Source of the DNA: Halomontanus rarus
GTDB taxonomy: Archaea; Halobacteriota; Halobacteria; Halobacteriales; Natrialbaceae
Assembly (NCBI RefSeq): GCF_029338335.1
Contig: NZ_CP119796.1
DNA length: 64,000 nucleotides
Strand: one strand, 5' to 3'
Shown: in pieces, positions 53,971-63,057 of the stretch
Layout: each line of letters opens with the position of its first letter
How positions within the stretch are numbered: position 1 is the first letter of the stretch
Notes under the pieces: generated by a model
What the model saw: the letters and a program-made list of their open reading frames with translations, nothing else
Databases searched by the model: none
What the model was told of the DNA's origin: nothing
Translations under genes and position numbers: made by a program

Positions 53971-54969
53971 ATGTCCGGAGAGACCCAGACCCAGACCCAG
54001 ACGCAAACGCAATCACAGTCGGAGGCCGAGCAGGGACCGCTCGCCAGTTGGACTCGAGGCGTCATCGCGGACCCCGGCCGGCGCTCACTGCTCTACAGGG
54101 CGCTGTTCTACGCCATCACGATCTTCTTCCTCGTGACGACGCTCTTTCCGTTCTACTGGCTGCTAGTTCTCGCACTGACGCCGAACAACCTCATCCTCGG
54201 CGGGGGCTGGGACTTGCCGTTCCTGCGTCCGCAGGGGTTCAACCCGCAGGCGTTCGTCGAGGTGTTCGAACAGCTCCCGTTCCACCTCTACGTCTTCAAC
54301 AGCTTCGTGCTCGCGACGATGACGACGATCATCGTCATCGTCATCGCCAGCCTCGCCGGCTACGTCTTCGGTCGCCTCGAATTCCCCGGGCGCGGACCGC
54401 TGATGCTTGCGATCCTGATGGTCTCGTACTTCCCGCCGGCGGCGTTCCTGATCCCGCTGTTCGAGGCGTTCACCGGGAACCCCGTCGTCGCCCCGTTCAT
54501 CGACGTCGAACTCTTCACGCCGCCGCGGCTGGTCAACACCCCCGGAGCGATGGTGTTACCCTTCAGCGCGCTGTTCCTGCCCCTGTCGATTTTCATCCTC
54601 ACGACGTTCTACGCCCAGATTCCCGACGGGCTGGAGGACGCGGCACGGGTCGAGGGAACGACGCGGCTGGGCGCGCTGTTCCGGGTCATCATGCCCCTGT
54701 CGGCACCCGGCGTCGCGACCGCTGCAGTGTTGACCTTTATCGCCGTGTACAACGAATACTTCTTCAGCTCGATCATGGCTCTTGGTAACGAGCCACAACA
54801 GTGGTCGCCGCTCGTCGGCGGGCTGCTCCAGTACCAGTCGCTGTACTCGACGGAGTTCAACCTGATGGCGGCCGCGAGCATCGTCGGCGTCCTTCCGGTC
54901 GTCATCTTGGTCGTCGTCGCACAGGAACGCATCGTCAGCGGACTGACCGCGGGCGCACTCAAAGAATAA
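53971..54969 (+). CDS. Sugar ABC transporter permease (MalG type)
   Basis: A 332-residue membrane protein with about six helices and the EAA loop QIPDGLEDAARVEGTTRLGALFRVIMPLSAPG. The N-terminus is unusual: MSGETQTQTQTQTQSQSEAEQ, a Gln/Thr-Ser run encoded by a hexanucleotide repeat (53981-54019). It starts immediately after the stop of the MalF-type gene and is the second channel half of the importer. Confidence 0.92.
   Translation: MSGETQTQTQTQTQSQSEAEQGPLASWTRGVIADPGRRSLLYRALFYAITIFFLVTTLFPFYWLLVLALTPNNLILGGGWDLPFLRPQGFNPQAFVEVFEQLPFHLYVFNSFVLATMTTIIVIVIASLAGYVFGRLEFPGRGPLMLAILMVSYFPPAAFLIPLFEAFTGNPVVAPFIDVELFTPPRLVNTPGAMVLPFSALFLPLSIFILTTFYAQIPDGLEDAARVEGTTRLGALFRVIMPLSAPGVATAAVLTFIAVYNEYFFSSIMALGNEPQQWSPLVGGLLQYQSLYSTEFNLMAAASIVGVLPVVILVVVAQERIVSGLTAGALKE
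53981..54019. repeat. Hexanucleotide run (cagacc type) in the permease gene
   Basis: Tandem gacccagacccagacc-type units encode the QTQTQT N-terminus. Similar runs occur at 10721-10752 and 57573-57613. Confidence 0.65.
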
Positions 54970-54985
54970 CCACACCACATATCAC

Positions 54986-56230
54986 ATGGCACGAGTTACA
55001 CTCAATCACGTCACGAAACGCTACGAGGACGTCGTCGCCGTCAACGACATGAACCTCGAGATCAAAGACGGCGAGTTCGTCTGTCTCGTCGGTCCCTCCG
55101 GGTGTGGGAAGTCGACGACCATGGAGATGGTCGCCGGCCTCACCAAGCCCTCGGAGGGGAACGTCCACATCGGCGACGTCGACGTCACCACGCTCCCGCC
55201 GAAAGACCGCGGGGTCGCGATGGTCTTCCAGAACATCGCGCTGTTCCCGCACATGGACGTCTACGACAACATCTCGTTCGGTCTTCGCCTCCGAAAGTAC
55301 GACAAGGAGGAGATCGACCGCCGAGTCGACCACGCCTCCGACATCGTCCAGCTCGAGGGGATGCTCGATCGGATGCCCGACGAGATGTCCGGCGGCCAGC
55401 GCCAGCGGGTTGCGATCGCCCGCGCGATCGTCCGCGAGCCCGACGTCTTCCTGATGGACGAGCCGCTGGCGAACTTGGACGCCAAGCTCCGGGTCCACAT
55501 GCGGACGGAACTGCAGCGCCTGCACAAGGAACTGGACACGACGATCATCTACGTCACCCACGACCAGGCCGAGGCGATGACGATGTCCGATCGAATCGCC
55601 GTCCTCGACGCCGGCGAACTCCAGCAGATCGATCCGCCGCTGGTCTGTTACAACGAGCCCGCGAACCTGTTCGTCGCCGGGTTCATCGGCTCCCCGGCGA
55701 TGAACTTCGCCGAGGGCGAACTGGTCCCCGGCGGCTTCGAATCCGAGCACTTCTCGGTGGAGTTCGATCCCTCACAGATCCCCGGCGCGAGCGTCGGCGA
55801 CCGCGTCACGCTCGGTATCCGACCCGAAGACGTCTTCACCACCGACAGGATTCAGAACCTCTCGTCGGCGACCGCCTCGATCGACGCGACGACTGACGTC
55901 CTCGAGCCGATGGGCGACGAAATCTTCGTCTACCTCGTCCTCGGTGAGTCGGCCGAACGATCGATGGAGGGGGAGACGGCCTCGTCGAACCAGTTGCTGA
56001 TGAGCGTCAACCCGGACTCCGATATTCACGAAGACGAGGACGTCGAGGTCGTCCTCGATCGTTCGAAAGTACACCTGTTCGAGACGGCGTCCGGTCACGC
56101 GCTCGCACACGGAATCGAAGAGTTACCTGGGAGCGGTGCCGGTGGGGGGCCCGGTACCGAGGCCGGAACCGGTGGCAGAACCGGAGCGGACACCGAATCG
56201 CAGGTCACCGAAGCCGAATCGGATCGCTAA
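54986..56230 (+). CDS. Sugar ABC transporter ATPase (MalK type)
   Basis: A 414-residue cytoplasmic protein. Walker A GPSGCGKST is at residues 36-44, followed by the Q-loop QNIALFPHMDV, signature MSGGQRQ, Walker B VFLMDEPLANLD, D-loop region and the H-loop VTHDQAE. Residues about 240-360 are the TOBE-type regulatory domain (GIRPEDVF). A low-complexity G/T tail ends it. It energises the MalF/MalG channel. It is 16 bases after the permease gene. Confidence 0.94.
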   Translation: MARVTLNHVTKRYEDVVAVNDMNLEIKDGEFVCLVGPSGCGKSTTMEMVAGLTKPSEGNVHIGDVDVTTLPPKDRGVAMVFQNIALFPHMDVYDNISFGLRLRKYDKEEIDRRVDHASDIVQLEGMLDRMPDEMSGGQRQRVAIARAIVREPDVFLMDEPLANLDAKLRVHMRTELQRLHKELDTTIIYVTHDQAEAMTMSDRIAVLDAGELQQIDPPLVCYNEPANLFVAGFIGSPAMNFAEGELVPGGFESEHFSVEFDPSQIPGASVGDRVTLGIRPEDVFTTDRIQNLSSATASIDATTDVLEPMGDEIFVYLVLGESAERSMEGETASSNQLLMSVNPDSDIHEDEDVEVVLDRSKVHLFETASGHALAHGIEELPGSGAGGGPGTEAGTGGRTGADTESQVTEAESDR

Positions 56231-56232
56231 CC

Positions 56233-56436
56233 ATGCTCGACTGGCTCATTCTCTTTTACTTCGTCGGCATGTTCGTGCTCTTTTTCTTCTGGATCTACGG
56301 GATCGCCTCGTTCGTCCTCGACGTGAAGAACAAGGTCATTCCCGGTATCAGGAAGTATCGGCGCGGGCGTGCCGAACAGGCGGCGAAACGAGAACAGGAA
56401 CAGAAACGGGAGGAGAACGAGCGACAGCTGTACTGA
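56233..56436 (+). CDS. Small membrane protein of the sugar ABC operon
   Basis: A 67-residue protein, MLDWLILFYFVGMFVLFFFWIYGIASFVLD..., with one or two hydrophobic helices (residues 3-35) and a basic, K/E/R-rich coiled C-terminus (NKVIPGIRKYRRGRAEQAAKREQEQKREENE). It starts two bases after the ATPase stop and is probably co-transcribed. I infer a role in the transporter complex or its regulation; no family name is known to me. Confidence 0.6.
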   Translation: MLDWLILFYFVGMFVLFFFWIYGIASFVLDVKNKVIPGIRKYRRGRAEQAAKREQEQKREENERQLY

Positions 56437-56487
56437 ACGGTGTACGATGAGAGAAAATACGCGACTGTGCTGAATGGTGTACGATGA
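56433..56487. repeat. Tandem duplication around the oxidoreductase start codon
   Basis: ctgaacggtgtacgatga at 56433-56450 is repeated at 56470-56487 with one difference (period 37). The first copy's ATG (56447) opens an 8-codon micro-ORF (MRENTRLC, stop 56471-56473); the second gives the start of the oxidoreductase. The upstream sequence gcgac..tgt also recurs, so the copy covers the stop codon of the membrane protein through the next start. Confidence 0.7.
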
Positions 56488-57635
56488 CAACAGATAGAAC
56501 CGACGTTCGAACTGGCATCGTCGGCCTCGGTAACATCGGTCAGTACCACACTGAACGCCTCGTCGAACTCGGCGTGCCGTTAGTCGGTGGCATGGACGTC
56601 TCGGCCGAAGCGCGCAGACACTTCACCAGACGGTACGACGTCGACGTCTACGAAGATCACCACGAACTGTACGACATCGCCGACGCGATCATCGTCACCA
56701 CACCGAACAAGTTCCACGAGGAGTACGCCGTCGACGCTCTCGAGCGGGGCCTTCACGTCCTCCTCGAGAAACCGCTCGCTCACTCCTTAGAGAGCGCAGA
56801 GCGGATCGCCGCGGCGGCAGCGGCCTCCGAGGGAACGTGTATGGTCGGGTTCAACAACCGGTTCTCGAACACCGTCCAGATCGTCAAAAACCGGATCGAG
56901 CAGGGGAAACTCGGAACGGTCTCACACCTCGAGGCGAACTACGTCCGCCGTCGCGGCGTGCCCGGCCGCGGCTCCTGGTTCACCCGTCGGGCGATCGCCG
57001 GCGGCGGCGCACTGATCGACCTCGGCGTCCACGCGATCGATCTCGCGCTGTACCTGCTCGACTACCCCGAGGTTACCGAAGTCAACGGTATCACCCGCGC
57101 CGAGTTCGGCGATCGCGAGGACTACTCCTACATCGACATGTGGGGTGACGACGCCGGCCCCGAAGGGTTCGACGTCGACGACTCCGCGAGCGCGTTCATC
57201 CGCTGCGGGGACGGCCGTTCGATCTCCCTCGAAGTCGCGTGGGCGACGAACCGACCGGCGAACCACGAGTTCGTCGTTCGCGGGACCGAAGCCGCCGCGA
57301 GGTTCGATCTCCTCGAGAACGATCTCTCGGTTCACTCGGCCAGCGGCATCGGCGCAGACCACCTCGAGGATACGACGATCCAGACGCGCCAGAACGACAC
57401 TCACTCCGACGAACAGGAGGCGTTTTTCGACGCCATCGCGAGCGGCGATAACGTCGGGAACAGCGTCGGAGAGGCGCTCACCGTTCAGCGAGTGATCAGT
57501 GCGATCTACAGGTCGAGCGAGGAAGGGCACACGATTCGAGTCGACGACTCGAAGCAGGAATCGACGACGGAGTCCGAATCTGAATCCGAATCCGAATCCG
57601 AATCCGAATCCGAGTTCGGGTCGGGGTCAAAATAG
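56484..57635 (+). CDS. Gfo/Idh/MocA-family sugar oxidoreductase
   Basis: A 383-residue enzyme. GIVGLGNIGQYH is the NAD(P) GxGxxG site, and VTTPNKFHEEYAVDALERGLHVLLEKPLAHSLESAERI holds the EKP catalytic region. The C-terminal alpha/beta domain includes FTRRAIAGGGALIDLGVHAIDLALYLLDYP. The likely substrate is a sugar or inositol. The C-terminus is an acidic SESESE run encoded by a hexanucleotide repeat. It is the last gene of the sugar operon, giving import plus first metabolic step. Confidence 0.88.
   Translation: MTTDRTDVRTGIVGLGNIGQYHTERLVELGVPLVGGMDVSAEARRHFTRRYDVDVYEDHHELYDIADAIIVTTPNKFHEEYAVDALERGLHVLLEKPLAHSLESAERIAAAAAASEGTCMVGFNNRFSNTVQIVKNRIEQGKLGTVSHLEANYVRRRGVPGRGSWFTRRAIAGGGALIDLGVHAIDLALYLLDYPEVTEVNGITRAEFGDREDYSYIDMWGDDAGPEGFDVDDSASAFIRCGDGRSISLEVAWATNRPANHEFVVRGTEAAARFDLLENDLSVHSASGIGADHLEDTTIQTRQNDTHSDEQEAFFDAIASGDNVGNSVGEALTVQRVISAIYRSSEEGHTIRVDDSKQESTTESESESESESESESEFGSGSK
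57573..57613. repeat. Hexanucleotide run (tccgaa type) in the oxidoreductase gene
   Basis: Six or more tandem tccgaa-type units encode the (SE)n tail of the oxidoreductase. It is the longest hexamer array in the window. Confidence 0.7.
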
Positions 57636-57724
57636 AGATCGAGTTCGGGATCGGGTTCGGGATCCGAACAACAGATTTCGACGTCAGAACCGAATTCGGA
57701 CGTCGAGCAGAACCTCGAATCCGC

Positions 57725-58600
57725 TCACCACCCGACGGTCGATCGAACCTGCTCGAGGTTGCGTCGAACGTACTTACGGACGGTCTCGTCGAGATCGCGT
57801 TCCGTGTAGTGTCGGCCGAGAGAAACGCTCAAAAAGGCGAGGAGCGTTCCGACGACGACGTCAGAGAACCAGTGGATCCCGAGGTACATCGTCGCGAGGA
57901 CGACGCTGATCGCGAAGACGGCCGATACTGGAACCCAGAGCGGATACGTATCCCGAGTTCGCCAGGCGACGAACAGAACCGTCATCGAGAGCGACGTGTG
58001 GAGGGAGGGAAAGACGTTCGTGGGTTCGTTGACTTCGTGTGTCAGGTACCCGAAGTTCGGAAACGCGTCGTAGAGGAGGCTCTCGAACAGAATCGGATCG
58101 TAGTTCCGCGGTCCGTACGCGATGAACAGCGTGTACAGTACCAGTCCGATCGCGTAGTTCGCGGTGTAGGCGACGACGAGCGTGTTCAGGTCGTCCATCT
58201 CGGACAGTGCGAAGTAGGCGATAAACGGGAATACGAGCAAGAAGACGTAGCCGTAGACGTAGATGAACGCGAAGTAGGCGGTGAGCGCCTCCGTCTGAAA
58301 CGACTGGAGGAAGACTACGGGGTTGGTCTCGAAGAGGACGTACTCGATCGAGAAAATCGAGCCGGTGAAGTACATCCCGACGACGCGTTGGGAGAGTTCA
58401 CCGAGCAGGTCACGGGTCATCACGCGGACCACGAGGACGGTTGCGAGCAACAGGAGCGGCGTCGTGATCGCAGCGAGTCGCCACCGATAGGTCCGAACCG
58501 CCATACGCAGCCGTCGCGGGCCGACGATGGTGAGAGATGTCACTATCAGCATCGGAACGACGACGAGCGCGACGTTTCCGACGAGGTCGACGAGTGCCAT
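57725..58600 (-). CDS. PAP2-family membrane phosphatase
   Basis: A 291-residue integral membrane protein. The lipid phosphatase motifs are KPT-like, with the PSLHTSLSM (motif II) and GIHWFSDVVVGTLLAFL (motif III) blocks; both catalytic His are present. Its KxxxxxxRP first motif is weak. The gene is read toward 57725 on the reverse strand. ATG 58600 is used (MALVDLV), 24 bases after the alternative start. It is likely to dephosphorylate an isoprenoid or lipid phosphate. Confidence 0.8.
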   Translation of the reverse strand: MALVDLVGNVALVVVPMLIVTSLTIVGPRRLRMAVRTYRWRLAAITTPLLLLATVLVVRVMTRDLLGELSQRVVGMYFTGSIFSIEYVLFETNPVVFLQSFQTEALTAYFAFIYVYGYVFLLVFPFIAYFALSEMDDLNTLVVAYTANYAIGLVLYTLFIAYGPRNYDPILFESLLYDAFPNFGYLTHEVNEPTNVFPSLHTSLSMTVLFVAWRTRDTYPLWVPVSAVFAISVVLATMYLGIHWFSDVVVGTLLAFLSVSLGRHYTERDLDETVRKYVRRNLEQVRSTVGW

Positions 58601-58653
58601 CCCGTGACGGTACGTCGGCGACAAGTTAAGATGATACGATTCTCGGCGCGATC

Positions 58654-60429
58654 TCAGGCAACCAGTTCACCGTCGTCGTACCGGTACCCCGCGTCTTCGA
58701 ACAGCGCTCGGGCGACGGATTCGTCGACTTCGCCGTCCGTGCCGGGGAATTCGAACGTTGACTCCGTCTGAGCGTTGGCGTCCGTCCGAGGAAAGTTCCA
58801 GCGACCCGGCTGGAGGCCGACGAGCGAGTCGATTGCCGTCGGTTCGATCGCGTACCCGTCAAAAAACGTCTCGTCGTCGACGATGTACTCCCTGTCGAGC
58901 AACTGTGAAACGACCCGCCGGAACCGCGGATTGTTGAGTTCCGGGTGCTTGAGATTGTAACCGACGATATAAAACGACCGTGTCGGCGACGTCAGCGTCT
59001 CCACGTCCTCCGTGTCCTCGATCTTCTGGAACTCCTCCGGTGCGAGCGGCGTTCCGACCAGATCGAGGTTTCCCTCCACCAAACTGTTGACCGCTGCGCC
59101 GATGTTCGGCGTCACCCGAAATTCGATCGGGTCCGCGAGATCAACCTCGTCGAACAGGCCGGGGTGATGTTGGATATCGACGTCGTGGAGGACGTGCTCC
59201 TCGTACGGCTCGAGTTCGACGAATTCCCCGGAGGTTGACTCGGCGAACGCGTACAGCCCGGACCCGATCGGTTCCTCGTTGTCCCAGTCGAGGGCCTCGG
59301 TGAGGAAGTTGTTGATGGGCTCGGTCCGCTGTTCCCAGATGTGTTCGGGAAGGATCGGAACCATCAACGCCCGCTGGGCGACTTCGGACGTGTGTTCGCC
59401 GAAGGAAAACCGGACCCGATCCTCCCCGACCGCTCTCACGTTCTCGATCAACGTCGTTCGGCCGCGATATCGGGGTGCTGGAATCCCGCTTTCGACCTCG
59501 CCCAGCGAGGTGTCCTCGAGCAGTCGGATCGTAAACGCCACGTCGGCCGCATCCAACGGTTCCCCGTCGTGCCAGGTCACCCCCTCGTGAAGATCGACGA
59601 CCACCTCGAGTGAGCCGCCGGAGTCGTCCCAGTCGACGGACTCGGCGAGCCAGGGGACGGGACCAGCCTCCGTGTGACGGACGAGCGGATCGTACAGCAA
59701 CTCGAGTACAGCGTTGACATCGCCGATATCGACGGCGATCGGATTCAGTCGCTCGGTCATCGTTTCTTCGACGACGCCGATTCGAAGCGGCGACTCCTCG
59801 TCCGTTTCGGCGGATCGGCGTGCGACCAACTCGAGGTACTCGAGCGGTCGTCGAGGCGTTCTCGTGAGTTCGAGATCGGCTGCCGCCGCCCCGAGATGGT
59901 TCGGGAACGCGACGGCCGTAAACGGTGCGGAGCCGTCCAGATGCTCGAACAGGTCGTCGAAGACCGCCTTTCGTTCGTACCCCTCCGCCCGACACTGGGA
60001 CTCGAGGAGTTCGTCGACGGTACCGTCCGAGAAGCCGAAGGGGTTCTGCCAGCCCTGTTCGTTGATAAAATCGGAGTGTAACAAGCTTCGAAGAGCGTCG
60101 GGATCGTCGTATCCCGGGTGGCGCGTGACGAAGATGTCGTACTCTCTGTTGAGGAGTACCTGCCGATAGAGCTCCGGTTCGTCGATCGGTTCGTGTCCGG
60201 CGTCGATTCCGGCTGCTCGAAGGTTCCCCGCCAACTGCCCTGCAATCTTCGCCGCCATGACGTCGTCGTCGGCAGGGAGCGTGGTGATCGATATCCCGAC
60301 CTGATCGTACGGCGATTGCTCCGCTGCCAGTCGCAACCGCTCCGAACAGCCCGACAGCACGCCCGCTGTCGCGACACCCGCCCCCGCGAGCAGTTGCCGC
60401 CGGGTTACCGACGGAGCGAACTCGTCCAT
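58654..60429 (-). CDS. Peptide-type ABC substrate-binding lipoprotein with circularly permuted domain order
   Basis: A 591-residue lipoprotein: Tat motif TRRQLLAGAG and lipobox LSGC (Cys 28). Residues about 41-205 (e.g. GQLAGNLRAAGIDAGHEPIDEPELYRQVL, YDIFVTRHPGYDDPDALRSL) look like the C-terminal lobe of an SBP_bac_5 protein, and residues about 213-591 (LLYDPLVRH, VTWHDGEPLDAADVAFTIRLLED, NLKHPELNNPRFRRVVSQLLDREYIV) look like its N-terminal remainder. The protein ends at LFEDAGYRYDDG, which normally precedes the C-terminal lobe. It is thus apparently circularly permuted. No permease genes are adjacent. Ligand unknown, probably a peptide. Confidence 0.82.
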   Translation of the reverse strand: MDEFAPSVTRRQLLAGAGVATAGVLSGCSERLRLAAEQSPYDQVGISITTLPADDDVMAAKIAGQLAGNLRAAGIDAGHEPIDEPELYRQVLLNREYDIFVTRHPGYDDPDALRSLLHSDFINEQGWQNPFGFSDGTVDELLESQCRAEGYERKAVFDDLFEHLDGSAPFTAVAFPNHLGAAAADLELTRTPRRPLEYLELVARRSAETDEESPLRIGVVEETMTERLNPIAVDIGDVNAVLELLYDPLVRHTEAGPVPWLAESVDWDDSGGSLEVVVDLHEGVTWHDGEPLDAADVAFTIRLLEDTSLGEVESGIPAPRYRGRTTLIENVRAVGEDRVRFSFGEHTSEVAQRALMVPILPEHIWEQRTEPINNFLTEALDWDNEEPIGSGLYAFAESTSGEFVELEPYEEHVLHDVDIQHHPGLFDEVDLADPIEFRVTPNIGAAVNSLVEGNLDLVGTPLAPEEFQKIEDTEDVETLTSPTRSFYIVGYNLKHPELNNPRFRRVVSQLLDREYIVDDETFFDGYAIEPTAIDSLVGLQPGRWNFPRTDANAQTESTFEFPGTDGEVDESVARALFEDAGYRYDDGELVA

Positions 60430-60759
60430 ACCCGGACTTGGCCGTCACCGAGTATAGGACTTACTCTCGAAGCGACAGCTTTCCGGATCGCTGTGACGGG
60501 GTAGCAACCGCTGAACGAGTCGCTGACTCCGAAACAGCGCGGTTTTCGGCCGGTCGACGACCGATCGATCACCGGCTGACGGCGGCCGTCGTCCCCGAGT
60601 ATGCGACCCATAACAATGCCGTACGTTCAGGTTTTGGTGACTGTCTCGGCGGTCACGTCGGCGACGGCGGCGGAGCCGCTCACGCGGGTCCCAGTGCCGG
60701 AAGACGCCGCGACGAACGTCGATTCGGGACGAGAGACGCGGATTCGGAGGACCATACGC
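60430..60759. other. Intergenic region before cetZ
   Basis: A 330-base gap. An in-frame upstream extension of cetZ (from 60601) is open but has no conserved residues, so it is treated as non-coding. No clear promoter or RNA was recognised. Confidence 0.4.
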
Positions 60760-61926
60760 ATGAAACTCGCACTCATCGGTTTCGGACAGGCAGGCGGAAA
60801 GATCGTCGACGAATTCATCGAATACGATCGAGCGACCGACGGCGGCTTCGTCACGGGCACGGTCGCCGTCAACTCGGCGAGCGTCGATTTACGGGGACTC
60901 GAGCACGTTCCGGAGGACAGACGGGTCCTGATCGGCCAATCTCGCGTGAAGGGACACGGGGTCGGTGCCGACAACGAGCTCGGCGCGGAGATCGCCGAGG
61001 CCGACGTCGGCGAGATCCAGAGCACGCTCGACGAGATTCCGGTCCACGAGATCGACGCGTTCCTCGTCGTCGCCGGAATGGGCGGCGGGACGGGGTCGGG
61101 CGGCGCTCCCGTCCTGGCGAAACACCTCAAGCGACTCTACACCGCACCCGTCTTCGGACTGGGAGTCCTTCCCGGGACGGACGAGGGTGGCATCTACACG
61201 CTCAACGCCGCGCGGTCGTTCCGGACGTTCGTCCGCGAGGTGGACAACTTGCTGGTCTTCGACAACGACTCCTGGCGACAGACCGGCGAGTCGGTCGGTG
61301 GCGGCTACGACCGCATCAACGAGGAGATCGTCGAGCGGTTCGGGATGCTCTTCGCCGCCGGCGAAGTCGGCGCGGGCGACGCGGTCGGGGAGAGCGTCGT
61401 CGACTCCTCGGAGATCATCAACACACTCTCGGGTGGCGGCGTCTCCACCGTCGGCTACGCGACCGAATCCGTCGAAACGCAAAAGGGCGGCCTCCTCTCG
61501 CGATTCCTCGGCGGCGGCGACGACGTCGACGAGATGGCCGCGACCAACCGGATCACGAGTCTGGTCCGGAAGGCGACCCTCGGCCGGCTCACCCTCCCCT
61601 GCGACGCCTCGAGCGCCGAACGAGCGCTCGTCGTCACCGGCGGGCCGCCGTCGCACCTGAACCGGAAGGGAATCGAACGCGGCCGCTCCTGGCTCGAGGA
61701 GGAAACCGGCAGCATGGAGGTTCGCGGCGGTGATTTCCCGGATCCGTCGGGTGAGAAGGTGGAAGCGACGGTGTTACTCTCGGGAGTCTCCGAAGTCCCG
61801 CGCATCAAACAGCTCCAGCAGGTCGCGATCGAAGCCCAGGAGACGACCGAAGAGATCCAACGGCGGAGCCAGGACGAGCTCGCAGACCTCGTCGATACCG
61901 GCGAGGAACTCGAGACGCTGTTCTGA
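60760..61926 (+). CDS. CetZ tubulin-like GTPase
   Basis: A 388-residue protein starting MKLALIGFGQAGGKIVDEF. VVAGMGGGTGSGGAPVLA (residues 103-120) is the tubulin/FtsZ-type GTP loop, followed by GLGVLPGTDEGGIYTLNAARSFRTF and DNLLVFDND of the T7-linked region. CetZs are the haloarchaeal tubulin-like proteins that control cell shape and motility. The acidic C-terminus (DLVDTGEELETLF) is typical. ATG 60760 gives the true N-terminus. It is monocistronic. Confidence 0.92.
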   Translation: MKLALIGFGQAGGKIVDEFIEYDRATDGGFVTGTVAVNSASVDLRGLEHVPEDRRVLIGQSRVKGHGVGADNELGAEIAEADVGEIQSTLDEIPVHEIDAFLVVAGMGGGTGSGGAPVLAKHLKRLYTAPVFGLGVLPGTDEGGIYTLNAARSFRTFVREVDNLLVFDNDSWRQTGESVGGGYDRINEEIVERFGMLFAAGEVGAGDAVGESVVDSSEIINTLSGGGVSTVGYATESVETQKGGLLSRFLGGGDDVDEMAATNRITSLVRKATLGRLTLPCDASSAERALVVTGGPPSHLNRKGIERGRSWLEEETGSMEVRGGDFPDPSGEKVEATVLLSGVSEVPRIKQLQQVAIEAQETTEEIQRRSQDELADLVDTGEELETLF

Positions 61927-62014
61927 CTCGTCGTCTCTCGGCGACCACACAACATTACATGCGTTGAGTGTGTATTTCCGCTACCGACTGACTCGGGCGG
62001 GTCACACTTCGATT

Positions 62015-62072
62015 TCAACGACTAAACGAACGCTCCACCTTCCACCTCAATGACTAAACGAACGCTCCACCT
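62015..62072. repeat. Tandem duplication at the LLM-gene start codon
   Basis: tcaacgactaaacgaacg...tccacct at 62015-62040 is repeated at 62047-62072 with ACG in place of ATG (period 32). The first copy would encode TTKRTLHLPPQ and stop at TGA overlapping the real ATG; the second copy is the real start. Confidence 0.7.
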
Positions 62073-63057
62073 CCCCGTCGCCGCACAGCCGAGCGTCGAG
62101 TCGCTCGTCGACCTCGCCCGGCTGGGCGAGCGTCACGGCTACGAACGCGCGTGGCTCCCGGAGACGTGGGGGAGAGACGCCGTCACCGTCCTGACCAGCA
62201 TCGCCCGCGAGACCGACGAGATCGGCATCGGCACGAGTATCGTCCCCGTCTACTCGCGGTCGCCGGCGCTGCTCGGACAGACCGCCGCGACGCTCCAAGA
62301 GGTGTCCGACGGCCGCTTCCGACTCGGCCTCGGACCGAGCGGCCCCGCCGTTATCGAGGGCTGGCACGGCGCCGACTTCGACCGGCCGCTCCGGCGGACC
62401 CGCGAAACGATCGAGGTCGTCCGGGCGGTGCTGTCGGGCGAGACGGTGACCTACGACGGCGACTGTTTCACCTTAGCCGGCTTCCGACTGCGGTGTGGGC
62501 CACCCGACACGCCGGTCCCGATCGACGTCGCCGGCATGGGACCGAAATCCGTCGAACTCGCCGGCCGCTTCGCCGACGGCTGGCACGCCACCGTCTTCAC
62601 CCCCGATGGACTCGGAGACCGGCTCAAGGACCTCGCTCGTGGCGCCGACCTCGGCGGTCGCGACCCAGAGGACGTGCGCGTAACGTTCTCGCTGACGGCC
62701 TGTGCACTCGAGGACGGCGAGCGCGCCCGCGAACTCGCGCGCCAGCACCTCGCGTTCTACGTCGGTGCGATGGGAACGTACTATCGGGAGTCGCTCGCTC
62801 GGCAGGGTTACGAGGAGGAAGCCAACGAAATCGCCGCCGCGTGGGCCGGCGGCGACCGCGAGGCGGCGACGAACCTGATCCCCGACGAGCTGCTGGACGA
62901 ACTCGGCGCGGCGGGCACGCCCGATCGGGCCCGCGAGGAACTCGCGAAATTCGAGGCGATCGACGGCGTCGACCGCGTCGCGATCGGGTTCCCTCGCGGT
63001 GCGGAGCCGTCTGAAATCGAGGCGACGCTCGAGGCGCTGGCACCGGATCGACGCTGA
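62050..63057 (+). CDS. F420-type LLM oxidoreductase (Mer-like)
   Basis: A 335-residue TIM-barrel enzyme. TKRTLHLPVAAQPSVESLVDLARLGERHGYERAWLPETWGRDAVTVLTSIARET and GTSIVPVYSRSPALLGQTAATLQEVSDGRFRLGLGPSGPAVIEGWHG are the LLM/Mer landmarks, with VDVAGMGPKSVELAGRFADGWH later. The haloarchaeal subgroup resembles methylene-tetrahydromethanopterin reductase, but its substrate here is unknown, probably F420-linked. Consistent with cofD in this genome. Confidence 0.82.
   Translation: MTKRTLHLPVAAQPSVESLVDLARLGERHGYERAWLPETWGRDAVTVLTSIARETDEIGIGTSIVPVYSRSPALLGQTAATLQEVSDGRFRLGLGPSGPAVIEGWHGADFDRPLRRTRETIEVVRAVLSGETVTYDGDCFTLAGFRLRCGPPDTPVPIDVAGMGPKSVELAGRFADGWHATVFTPDGLGDRLKDLARGADLGGRDPEDVRVTFSLTACALEDGERARELARQHLAFYVGAMGTYYRESLARQGYEEEANEIAAAWAGGDREAATNLIPDELLDELGAAGTPDRAREELAKFEAIDGVDRVAIGFPRGAEPSEIEATLEALAPDRR

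Noticed and set aside
53442..54788. 448-codon frame spanning both permease genes
   Set aside because: Arginine/histidine-rich out-of-frame reading; the EAA motifs are in the annotated frames.
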